Virus record (IMG/VR): IMGVR_UViG_3300033149_002193
Location: 1 to 48,344 of that record
DNA from: a virus
Length of the DNA stretch: 48,344 nucleotides
Direction: 5' to 3' (one strand)
Part shown: piece by piece, positions 40,706 through 47,434 of the stretch
Position numbering within the stretch: position 1 is the first letter of the stretch
Layout: the number at the start of each line of letters is the position of its first letter
The notes under the pieces: model-generated
What the model was told of the DNA's origin: nothing
Seen by the model: only the letters and a program-made list of their open reading frames with translations
Databases searched by the model: none
Program-made: the position numbers and the translations under genes

Positions 40706-41284
40706 CTATGAGTAAGAATATTTGAATGAGTGCTGGAATTCATAACCAGCCGTTGTCCCCTTGTAGGTACCAGTAGTTTCACTTGCTGCTACGGCAACAT
40801 AAAGGGCAATCAAGATAACGTCATCAGCCGCCCCACTAAGTACCATACTGGCCCCTTCATCTGATGGATAAACATTTTGACTCCCAGGATCAGCTTCAGG
40901 AGCGTTTGCCCAAGTATATGAACCCGTAACTGCACTGGCCACATAGTTTTCAGTTAAACTTGGCGCTCCTTGATCTCCACCTGAAACAGGTTGCATCTTA
41001 AGAACAGTGCCTGCTTGATCCCATCCATTACTGCTTAACCAAAAGCGGAAGTCCTCAACTGAAGTATTACCTCCATCAGCTGTTACATCCCAGATTAAGT
41101 GCTTTACAGCAGAGTTGGCGGCGCCGCCACTGATGTCCACCGTACCAAAGTCCAACTCATTCCCATCACCAGTTGAAATAATACTTTGGCCATCGATAGC
41201 TGCAAGTCGCTCAGCAGCAGTATCAAGTGCTGCAGCCGCCACAGTATTTGGAAATGTTCTAAAGCGTGTTGTAGGTGCTGCCAT
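40706..41284 (-). CDS. Beta-rich structural protein (192 aa)
   Basis: The start follows AGAAGGAAA. The product is small-residue-rich and beta-rich. It has AAAALDTAAERLAAIDGQSI near the N-terminus and strands with DFRFWLSSNGW, GSYTWANAPEA and GYEFQHSFKYSYS. Composition and place point to a virion surface protein. It directly follows the LLDGKV-repeat gene. No family was recognised. Confidence 0.55.
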   Translation of the reverse strand: MAAPTTRFRTFPNTVAAAALDTAAERLAAIDGQSIISTGDGNELDFGTVDISGGAANSAVKHLIWDVTADGGNTSVEDFRFWLSSNGWDQAGTVLKMQPVSGGDQGAPSLTENYVASAVTGSYTWANAPEADPGSQNVYPSDEGASMVLSGAADDVILIALYVAVAASETTGTYKGTTAGYEFQHSFKYSYS

Positions 41285-41295
41285 TTTCCTTCTCC

Positions 41296-43116
41296 CTATT
41301 CAAATATGATTTTAGCAAGTTTTGCTTTAAATTCTGCTAATGACTGTTTTTCATTGAAGCTAAGGTTGGGCTCGGAGGACTTAAAGACTGTCTCAAGAAG
41401 TCCGGTTGCATCCTCGAGAACAAGAACTTTACCATCGAGAAGCTGTAAGTTTAAGTTACTAATTACCAAAAGACCATCAAACTGGCCAGGAGTGAAAGTT
41501 CTAACCGCCACTTTCCCGTCAAGAAGTTTTATGGTTGTATCCTTGAGATTAATCTTACCATCCAACAGACGGGTTTTACTACTTAAGACTTCAACTGACC
41601 CATCAAGAAGATCAGAAGTACTTATGATTACATCTACTTTTCCATTGAGAAGATTAGTATCAAGAATATAGTTAACATAAACCTTACCATCAAGAAGATC
41701 AGTGGTCTTTCCTTGGATGATTACCTTCCCATCCAAAATGTCAGCATCATAAGATCCGATAACTAACTTACCGTCAAGCAATGATTGGGTTAAAGATGTA
41801 AGTTGAATCTTACCATCAACTAAATCTGTTCCATCAGTTTTAACCTGAACTTTGCCATCAATAAGATTATGCCCTTGAGTTTCAATCATAACCTTACCAT
41901 CAACTAAATCCATATTAACCAGATGAACATGAATCTTTCCATCAACCAGTTCGGCGTCATCACTTAAGACAATAACCTTACCATCAAGCAGATTTGTACC
42001 AAACTGTCGGATATTAACTTTACTATTCGCTAAAAGAATTTCCCTGATTTTAATCCAGATCTTACCATCAAGCAGTTTAGTGTCTAACTTATGGATTTCA
42101 ACTAAACCGTCAAGAAGTTGTTCCGTCCCTTCGTTTACATAAAGAAGACCATCTGCCAAATTTGTGGCCTCACTTTTGACGATTGCTTTTCCATCAAATA
42201 AGTTAGTGCCTGCAGTAATCTCCTCAATAACTGTTTTACCATCAAGTAAGTTTGTCTCCTTATTTCCAACAATTACTTTCCCATCAAAGTTTAAAGTTGC
42301 CAGATCTTTTAGTCTAACCTTACCATCAAGAAGAGATGTCTCAAAATTTCCTGTAGCTGAAGGTAAGAAAAAAACTGGTTGGCTTGTCTTCTCAAACATA
42401 GCGTAAGGTTGTTCATTAATTAAAGCAATCTGATCTTGAGAAAGTACTATATTAAAAATATAAGCATAATAAAAATCAGCTTTAAGACTTCTTTTTGATG
42501 TTAAATCATAATACGACCCTAAAAAAATTGGATCTGTACTTGTTGGTGTGGCATCCCCAATAGATGTATTTTGTGATCGTAATAAGCCGTTCACATACAA
42601 TTTAAGCGCTATATTGGTTTCCCATGTTGCCGCGAACGAAAATTTTGTAGCATTGAGGTTTATGTGTAAAACGGTATTCTCATCAACGTCGGAACCGCTG
42701 ATAACAAAAGCCAAGCGATCATCCTGCAAAGAAGTTTGCACCCACCTACTACCATCAGTTACTCTATTTGAAATAATACCTTCATCATCACCCCCTAAAT
42801 CAAAAGGTGTTAATGATGCAACTATTGACCCTATTCCTGTATGTGGCAAACAATCACCACAAGAAATATAATCATTATCACCATCAAAAAATATAGAGTT
42901 ATATGTGTATAATGGATCTCCTATAAACACCCCATGATAGTTTTTCCCACTATAATCAAAAAGTGTAGTACCTGCACCTTCCCATATAGGCATCACTAAA
43001 ACAGGCATCGGCGCACCAAGTTTATTCTCACACCAATCACGAATTGCAGAGCTTACTTGATCAGGTGGACCCCAAAGTTTAGGCTTAACTTGTGGGCGTG
43101 ATATTACAGGAAACAT
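41296..43116 (-). CDS. LamG-like domain plus 22 tandem 14-residue repeats (606 aa)
   Basis: Residues about 50-245 resemble a concanavalin/LamG-type lectin sandwich (YHGVFIGDPLY, NDYISCGD, ALKLYVNGLLRS, PIFLGSYYD). From about residue 260 to 573 the protein is built of 22 repeats with consensus LLDGKVxV plus about seven variable residues. Nearly all are exactly 14 residues, with two of 16 and one of 15. A regular period with conserved Asp-Gly-Lys suggests a beta-solenoid or fibre shaft. A short charged helix closes the protein. A virion fibre or receptor-binding role is likely but not shown. Confidence 0.75.
   Translation of the reverse strand: MFPVISRPQVKPKLWGPPDQVSSAIRDWCENKLGAPMPVLVMPIWEGAGTTLFDYSGKNYHGVFIGDPLYTYNSIFFDGDNDYISCGDCLPHTGIGSIVASLTPFDLGGDDEGIISNRVTDGSRWVQTSLQDDRLAFVISGSDVDENTVLHINLNATKFSFAATWETNIALKLYVNGLLRSQNTSIGDATPTSTDPIFLGSYYDLTSKRSLKADFYYAYIFNIVLSQDQIALINEQPYAMFEKTSQPVFFLPSATGNFETSLLDGKVRLKDLATLNFDGKVIVGNKETNLLDGKTVIEEITAGTNLFDGKAIVKSEATNLADGLLYVNEGTEQLLDGLVEIHKLDTKLLDGKIWIKIREILLANSKVNIRQFGTNLLDGKVIVLSDDAELVDGKIHVHLVNMDLVDGKVMIETQGHNLIDGKVQVKTDGTDLVDGKIQLTSLTQSLLDGKLVIGSYDADILDGKVIIQGKTTDLLDGKVYVNYILDTNLLNGKVDVIISTSDLLDGSVEVLSSKTRLLDGKINLKDTTIKLLDGKVAVRTFTPGQFDGLLVISNLNLQLLDGKVLVLEDATGLLETVFKSSEPNLSFNEKQSLAEFKAKLAKIIFE
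41398..42339 (-). repeat. Coding tandem repeat, 14-codon period
   Basis: About 22 units of 42 bases encode the LLDGKV repeats. DNA identity between units is moderate: the Asp-Gly-Lys codons stay fixed while the rest has diverged. The array is therefore old rather than freshly expanded. Confidence 0.85.
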
Positions 43117-43550
43117 TAATTAGACTCCACACTAAACGTCCGATATTTCAAAGTATTCCCACTGGATGCAAAAGCCGCGCCGGTCACATTCTCGATATTA
43201 ATCTTAAACTTCCCAGGTGGGATGGTACAGATAGCTGAAACCTCACGATGTGCCGCACTAGTGGCCGCAACTCCTATGGTCGCCAAATGCTTGTAGGCCA
43301 AAGTATTGGTGTCCGCATAGTTGGTCCCATCCAAACTCTCGATCAAAAACAGATTAACGGCGGGATTAGTTTGGGCAGAGAGATCAACCGATGCCAGGAG
43401 AAGTTCGAACTTGACATACATATCCCTCCCAGTTGTATTATCAATCTCACTCCCCAAAGATGTACCATCATCTGCCAATGCGTCAAGACTGGCCGTAGCA
43501 ATTACATCATTTAACGTATCATAAGATGTCCAAGTATGAGTTGTTGTCAT
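43116..43550 (-). CDS. Beta-rich structural protein (144 aa)
   Basis: The start follows CAGGAGTAAGG. The product reads as a beta sandwich ([40 protein letters not shown]). It is similar in style to phage decoration or fibre-associated proteins. It ends at the start of the LLDGKV-repeat gene and may assemble with it. It is less AT-rich than the flanking genes. No family was recognised. Confidence 0.55.
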   Translation of the reverse strand: MTTTHTWTSYDTLNDVIATASLDALADDGTSLGSEIDNTTGRDMYVKFELLLASVDLSAQTNPAVNLFLIESLDGTNYADTNTLAYKHLATIGVAATSAAHREVSAICTIPPGKFKINIENVTGAAFASSGNTLKYRTFSVESN

Positions 43551-43553
43551 TCC

Positions 43554-43760
43554 TTACTCCTGCGCGCTATCTTCATTTTTTGAACGAAGCAAATCAAAAC
43601 CCAAAGTGTTCACATCAACTCCGAGACTTTCAGCAACTTTAACAGCAATTCCGAGAAGTTCATAAACTGTGATCTTCCCATCTTTCGCGGCGTCAAGTAT
43701 GCCATTAACCACTGTTGTCCCGATTCGAATGTAAGTCATGATCTTAAGAAAATTCATCAT
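43554..43760 (-). CDS. Small lysis-cluster protein with in-frame palindrome (68 aa)
   Basis: The ATG overlaps the lysozyme stop after ATAGGGAGATT. The product has IMTYIRIGTTVVNGILDAAKDGKITVYELLGIAVKVAESLG, helical with an acidic turn (DGKIT), and follows the lysozyme. A holin-accessory role is possible but no clear membrane span is present. The C-terminal LLRSKNEDS is encoded by palindrome copy 14, matching the peptide in the 2352 gene. Confidence 0.55.
   Translation of the reverse strand: MMNFLKIMTYIRIGTTVVNGILDAAKDGKITVYELLGIAVKVAESLGVDVNTLGFDLLRSKNEDSAQE
43566..43592. repeat. Dispersed palindrome, copy 14 (coding)
   Basis: GCTATCTTCA and TGAACGAAGCAA flank a T-rich centre. It lies near the 3' end of the 43554-43760 gene, read in frame on the minus strand. 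Confidence 0.8.
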
Positions 43761-44176
43761 AATCTCCCTATCCTCAAAGCATTAACATTCGCAACTGCAC
43801 GGCCCCTTCCTTTGTGGTCAATCCAGTAATACTTACTATCCTTCAGCTCATTTGCGGCCCGAACATAATCTCTATTATGAAGAGCGGCGAGCATCTTTCG
43901 GAATCTAAGTAAACTGTTTATGCCCATGTTAAAGATTAAGTCAATAAGTACAATTCGCCTTATAGGGTCAAGTGAAAGGCCTAAGTTATTGAACTCCTCT
44001 TCTGACCTCGCGTAGTCATGTTTAAAGAGAATCTGTGATGCTTCTTTAGGAAAATGACTTTTAACTGCAAGATGATGGCCCCATCCGGTTGTGAGTTTCT
44101 TATTTGGGCATAAGTAGATATGATCCCTAAACCCTTCAAATTGTTTCGTCATCTGTATGCCACGCTTATTACTCAT
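43757..44176 (-). CDS. Endolysin, T4-lysozyme-type (GH24)
   Basis: The 139-residue product carries the glycoside hydrolase 24 triad spacing: Glu14, Cys23 in the usual Asp/Cys position, and Thr29 (FEGFRDHIYLCPNKKLTTGWG). It continues with AVANVNALRIGRL. It cleaves the peptidoglycan glycan backbone for host lysis. I place the start at the ATG at 44176, which overlaps the previous stop; the frame extends to a TTG at 44191 with no good site. No signal peptide is seen, so release by a holin is expected. Confidence 0.9.
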   Translation of the reverse strand: MSNKRGIQMTKQFEGFRDHIYLCPNKKLTTGWGHHLAVKSHFPKEASQILFKHDYARSEEEFNNLGLSLDPIRRIVLIDLIFNMGINSLLRFRKMLAALHNRDYVRAANELKDSKYYWIDHKGRGRAVANVNALRIGRL

Positions 44177-44343
44177 ACCACTGATCCCCAAATAAGAACG
44201 GCCCGAAGTCCTTGTGCTCGCATGTTATTCTGATAATTCCTTGCAGCCTCCTTATCCTCAGCATATGGTCCGAACTCTCTCATCCACGAGTCGTATGCTT
44301 CATCAGATTCAGGATTAGTCACAACTACTAAGTATTTACGCAT
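44173..44343 (-). CDS. Hypothetical protein between small terminase and lysozyme (56 aa)
   Basis: The ATG at 44343 overlaps the end of the small terminase gene and follows GGGGGACTCT. The 56-residue product reads MRKYLVVVTNPESDEAY, then YAEDKEAARNYQNNMRAQGLRAVLIWG. This is a small beta-alpha-beta domain resembling short phage proteins of unknown function. Its stop overlaps the lysozyme start (ATGA), so the two are coupled. Confidence 0.65.
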   Translation of the reverse strand: MRKYLVVVTNPESDEAYDSWMREFGPYAEDKEAARNYQNNMRAQGLRAVLIWGSVV

Positions 44344-44896
44344 TCTCAGAGTCCCCCAAAATTTCGGCGTCAATTACTTCAGCATCTTCCACTTGTGTGG
44401 CGGCCTGTTTAAGTTTAAAAATTTCATCTGCAGTAAAATGCGCGTGCGTGTGAACACCTTTAATGGTCTGAGCCGGTTTCCCCATATGCCGGTCGAGCAT
44501 AGTATTACACTCTTTGAGGACCGTAGCGGCTTTCATATCTTCGCCATTCAAACTACCGGTTTCGATAACTTCCTTAATATTCTGAAGAGCCTTCGGTGCA
44601 ATTTCAGCAATTTGAGCCTGCAGATCAATAGCATCTGAATCCGCAGCCTTTTGCATAAGTTTGAGTTGCTGCTTTACGATAGGGCTGTTTTTCACCAATG
44701 TAATCATCTGTGCCGTAACGCCTAACTTATCAGCAATGGCCTTATTACTCATCCCAAGGAAAAGAAGGCGCTTAATAGTATGGTGAATATCTTGCATTTC
44801 CTTAAGAGTCCATGACTTCCTCTCATGCCCCGCAACTCGACGCCCATCACTTTCTTGCGCCGCTAAGTTGGTCTCACCTGTAGTGAAATCAAGCAT
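44336..44896 (-). CDS. Terminase small subunit
   Basis: The 186-residue product has an N-terminal helix-turn-helix (LFLGMSNKAIADKLGVTAQMITLVKNSP, about residues 45-72). Oligomerising helices follow, and then an acidic C-terminal tail. This is the layout of small terminases that recognise the packaging site and hand DNA to the large subunit. It is the first gene of the minus-strand late unit, directly after a strong promoter, with AAAGGAGGGG as ribosome binding site. Confidence 0.8.
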   Translation of the reverse strand: MLDFTTGETNLAAQESDGRRVAGHERKSWTLKEMQDIHHTIKRLLFLGMSNKAIADKLGVTAQMITLVKNSPIVKQQLKLMQKAADSDAIDLQAQIAEIAPKALQNIKEVIETGSLNGEDMKAATVLKECNTMLDRHMGKPAQTIKGVHTHAHFTADEIFKLKQAATQVEDAEVIDAEILGDSENA

Positions 44897-44950
44897 CTTT
44901 TAAAACCCCTCCTTTCATTAAATAATAAGTTTTATTTCCTTGTTATCATT

Positions 44951-44980
44951 ATCATACCTGAAAACCCCACCCGTTGTCAA
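44951..44980 (-). promoter_or_regulatory. Sigma-70 promoter of the minus-strand late unit
   Basis: On the minus strand, TTGACA (44980-44975), an 18-base spacer and TATGAT (44956-44951) precede the small terminase gene. No other strong minus-strand promoter was found downstream, so it probably drives the 26 kb structural unit. Confidence 0.75.
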
Positions 44981-45090
44981 ATTATAAGTTTCTCCATTTT
45001 AAGTTTCTGATCAGAAAAACCTTTACGAAAACTTCTACAAAGTGCTTCAGCCGTTTTATTAAGTTGTGGTACTCAAAGAATGGCCCGTAA

Positions 45091-45117
45091 TGCTTCTTTC
45101 AATTAATGAAGGTAGCA
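45091..45117. repeat. Dispersed palindrome, copy 15
   Basis: TGCTTCTTTCA and TGAAGGTAGCA flank an ATTAA centre. It lies in the divergent control region, upstream of the late promoter. Confidence 0.75.
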
Positions 45118-45149
45118 AACCGATTAAGCAAGTTGCCCCACTTATGAGT

Positions 45150-45230
45150 TTTAACCTAACCCCATTGTTCCGGCCTTTGTTCGCTTCGCTCACTGGCCTT
45201 CACGTCGCTGCGCGACATGCTTAGGTTAAA
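45150..45230. other. Structured non-coding element in the control region
   Basis: A perfect 10-bp stem (TTTAACCTAA at 45150-45159 with TTAGGTTAAA at 45221-45230) encloses inner pairs GGCC/GGCC (45172-45175 with 45195-45198) and GTCGC/GCGAC (45204-45208 with 45212-45216). The inner part is GC-rich. A second inverted repeat, ATTTAGA/TCTAAAT, lies just after it (about 45247-45276). This could be a small RNA, a protein-binding or packaging site, or an mRNA leader element. Confidence 0.45.
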
Positions 45231-45340
45231 TACGAAACTTTTTACATTTAGAAAAACTTGGTACAAAATCTAAATAGGGCTATTGGGGCGGGTTTCATCT
45301 GGTTTTCCCCCATTGGTTTTGTCCATCTGGACCTGAAAAA

Positions 45341-45745
45341 CATGTGTGGATAACATGTTGATATTGTTGAGGTTTCATGTTTATGTTGACATGTGGGTGG
45401 GTTGTGGTAACATGGGAACCATCAATGAGCACGGACAACGTTGTGGGATACATGACGGGAACGTGTTTGAACGACATGTTGAGGGTTAATGTTGGCCACC
45501 ATGTGGGTTCTTTTACAATTGAATACCGCGACCGTTTGGGGTGGTTCACGGGCATGGGAATTTCATCCATGTGGTTATATGTGAATCATTGACGGACGGC
45601 ATGTGCGGGGGATTGGCCCACCGGAACGGGCAATGTCGGGCAATAACCAACGTGACGTTGGGATCATGACCGGGCGGGCTGGTTACATGGTGCAATGTTG
45701 GGATAACATGCATGATCCAGCCATTAACCACAACGTTGTGAAACG
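45341..45745. other. CATG-rich control region without a supported gene
   Basis: CATG occurs 15 times between 45341 and 45715. ACAACGTTGT occurs at 45435-45444 and 45730-45739, and a CCAACGT-G-ACGTTGG palindrome lies at 45647-45661. CAATGTCGGG and CAATGTTGGG form an imperfect direct repeat. G and T dominate the plus strand and GC is visibly higher than in the flanks. Reading frames of 60-90 codons exist on both strands but lack convincing protein character. It may be an origin, packaging or regulatory region. Confidence 0.5.
45345..45353 (-). promoter_or_regulatory. DnaA box
   Basis: TGTGGATAA on the plus strand is the exact complement of the consensus DnaA box TTATCCACA. It stands at the left edge of the CATG-rich region. 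A single box can occur by chance. Confidence 0.4.
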
Positions 45746-45810
45746 TCGTGAAGGGCTTATCTTCTTATCACCTCATATGGGTAATGATTTTATGATGGGG
45801 AGGGTTTTTT

Positions 45811-45978
45811 ATGAAAGTATATGAGATTATTGAGATGTTGAAAAGATTTGATGGTAATGTTGAGGTTGAGTTAGGTGTTATGGATTATGAGACGGAGGAA
45901 GCGGTTTATTATGAAGTAGGAGAGGCATTTAGTTTTAAGGATTTTAATGGGATTGAAAGAGTGATCATTCGTAATTAA
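45811..45978 (+). CDS. Small acidic phage protein (55 aa)
   Basis: The ATG follows GGGGAGGGTTTTTT, and the frame runs 55 codons to TAA at 45976-45978. The product reads MKVYEIIEMLKRFDGNVEVELGVMD, then YETEEAVYYEVGEAF and IERVIIRN. This is a compact alpha-beta pattern common among short phage early proteins with no known function. It is the first gene of the plus-strand unit right of the control region. The gap 45979-46086 holds only the ribosome binding site of the next gene. Confidence 0.65.
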   Translation: MKVYEIIEMLKRFDGNVEVELGVMDYETEEAVYYEVGEAFSFKDFNGIERVIIRN

Positions 45979-46086
45979 GGGTTAAATTATGTAACCGCCC
46001 ATATGTGGTGATAAGGGGATAAGTCATTAAGGGATTGTAACCTCTAATGGTGCCATGAAGTTGAGGTAAAATGAGGAAGGTGTTAA

Positions 46087-46461
46087 ATGACGAAACTTAA
46101 TGAAGATGGTACTGTTACTGGATTGACCGTTAAGAGGGCATGGAGTACGAAGAATGAAGATGGTGATAAGGGTAAGATGAATGCTACGATTGACTTCGAG
46201 GGGATTACAGTTGGTCAGCTTGCTGAGCTTGCGAGTAAGGATTTGGTCATTAGAAGGCAAGCGGTTGAGAGGAAGTTGAGTAAGGAGGAAATCGAAGCTA
46301 ATGACGGTCAAGTTATTCATTGGAGTCAAATGGGGCTTAAGGTTAAGTCACATGCTGAGAAGTTGGCAGGGCTTGTTGCGTTAGGTATTCCGACTCAGGT
46401 TGCTGAATTAATGCTGAGTGATCCTGAGAAGGCTAAGGAGTTGATGGAGAGTATGAGTTGA
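46087..46461 (+). CDS. Small protein resembling the 3155 product in layout (124 aa)
   Basis: The start follows GAGGAAGGTGTTAA. The product opens with strands (GTVTGLTVKRAW, KMNATIDFEG), then helices (TVGQLAELASKDLVIRRQAVERKL), and a C-terminal part with GIPTQVAELMLSDPEKAKELMESM. Strand-FD/DF-helix order and the charged helix after it recall the 3155-3553 protein. Both could be distant paralogues with a shared, unknown role. Two palindrome copies follow its stop. Confidence 0.65.
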   Translation: MTKLNEDGTVTGLTVKRAWSTKNEDGDKGKMNATIDFEGITVGQLAELASKDLVIRRQAVERKLSKEEIEANDGQVIHWSQMGLKVKSHAEKLAGLVALGIPTQVAELMLSDPEKAKELMESMS

Positions 46462-46469
46462 GGTTAAGG

Positions 46470-46497
46470 TTGCTACCTTCAGTTAATGAAAGTAGCA
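46470..46497. repeat. Dispersed palindrome, copy 16
   Basis: TTGCTACCTTCA and TGAAAGTAGCA flank a GTTAA centre. It is eight bases from copy 17, the only close pair of intergenic copies. Confidence 0.8.
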
Positions 46498-46505
46498 TCA
46501 GGGCG

Positions 46506-46537
46506 GTTGCTATCATCAAAAAATGAAGGTAGCAAAC
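46506..46537. repeat. Dispersed palindrome, copy 17
   Basis: GGTTGCTATCATCA and TGAAGGTAGCAAACC flank an AAAAA centre. It stands at the left edge of the origin-like region. Confidence 0.8.
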
Positions 46538-46656
46538 CGGTGTTAAGGGTGAAATAACTTAATAAGAACCTCCTTCATGGTATCATTAGATGTTACAATT
46601 CCTCACCCTGAATCCGTGAGAATGTAGAAAGGGGTTTTATTTAATTACGGGTTTTT

Positions 46657-46963
46657 GGTGTAATTTGTAATGTGTAATTTGTCCGTTGTAATCGTATGCG
46701 GTAACCTGTAATACGGGGGGGTGGTCCATACACACCGGCGTTTTCCCACTCATCTTCCCATTTCCCTCTAAATATATCATCAACTATTTAAAAAAATATT
46801 CTTAAGAGAAAAAATTATTAGTTGAATAAATAACTAGATATATATTGAGAGAGAGGGAGAACTCTTCCCCTCATTAGGGGAGGAGAATTATATCGGTGTG
46901 TTGGGAGTGGGAGGGGGTATTACAGGATACCGGATACAATTACAATTATGATTACGATTACGC
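46657..46963. other. Origin-like region with long inverted repeat and AT-rich centre
   Basis: The left arm (46686-46718) and right arm (46913-46945) are imperfect reverse complements over about 33 bp, both built around TTGTAAT, GGTA and CCTGTAATAC. TGTAAT-type short repeats extend outward on both sides (three copies at 46658-46680 on the left, three ATTAC copies on the right). Between the arms lie a very AT-rich stretch (about 46773-46848) and a 10-bp CTCTTCCCCT/AGGGGAGGAG hairpin (46862-46885). No gene is supported between 46462 and 47107. Iterons, dyad symmetry and an AT-rich segment together suggest a replication origin. Confidence 0.5.
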
Positions 46964-47015
46964 ACAACCACCTTAATTACTTAACTAATGTTTAATTAGG
47001 TTAAGGGTCAAGGTA

Positions 47016-47044
47016 TTGACTTTGGTTTGTGGTTGTGATATGGT
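47016..47044 (+). promoter_or_regulatory. Sigma-70-type promoter of the rightmost operon
   Basis: TTGACT (47016-47021), a 17-base spacer and TATGGT (47039-47044) lie about 60 bases before the ATG at 47108. Confidence 0.65.
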
Positions 47045-47107
47045 GTTATTATTACGGTGGTTGATACATTAAACCAAATCCAACCCATAACTTAGGAGAT
47101 TAAACTG

Positions 47108-47434
47108 ATGCAAGTTAATAGGGAAGTGTTTAAGGATAAGGCCAAAGGCTTTATTCAACTCAAGTGTAAGTTGGCATTAGGTAAGAAACGAAAAGATGAT
47201 GAAATGACTGTTGGCTTTCGTAAGGACTTTAAGGAGAAGTTCATCAGGGTGAAATTAATACAGATTGAGAATGGCCTTGATGACATATCTTCGGCGAAAT
47301 TAGGAGTCTTCTTCAAGGGTTTTGAAAATGCCCTGATGATGGAACTTGAGATTCTAACAGAGACCCTTAAAACCGGACCTTATAGTGAGAAAGTCTACTG
47401 GAAACATTTAAAAAGGGTAAAAGAAGATGATTAA
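47108..47434 (+). CDS. Basic hypothetical protein (108 aa)
   Basis: The start follows TTAGGAGATTAAACT. The 108-residue product is strongly basic in its first half (KDKAKGFIQLKCKLALGKKRKDD) and helical in its second, suggesting nucleic-acid binding. It is the first gene after the 47016 promoter and next to the origin-like region. The stop overlaps the following start by 8 bases. No family was recognised. Confidence 0.65.
   Translation: MQVNREVFKDKAKGFIQLKCKLALGKKRKDDEMTVGFRKDFKEKFIRVKLIQIENGLDDISSAKLGVFFKGFENALMMELEILTETLKTGPYSEKVYWKHLKRVKEDD

Noticed and set aside
32394-43524. Many long plus-strand frames opposite the structural genes
   Set aside because: They are complements of well-supported minus-strand genes and lack ribosome binding sites and recognisable motifs.
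45295-45824. Reading frames of 60-90 codons on both strands of the CATG-rich region
   Set aside because: Their Met/Trp/His-rich composition follows from the CATG/TGG base pattern. They overlap each other, and ribosome binding sites are weak or absent.
2304-46537. Palindromes as rho-independent terminators or as a CRISPR array
   Set aside because: No T-run follows the copies, many arms are imperfect, and the copies are dispersed rather than regularly spaced with spacers.
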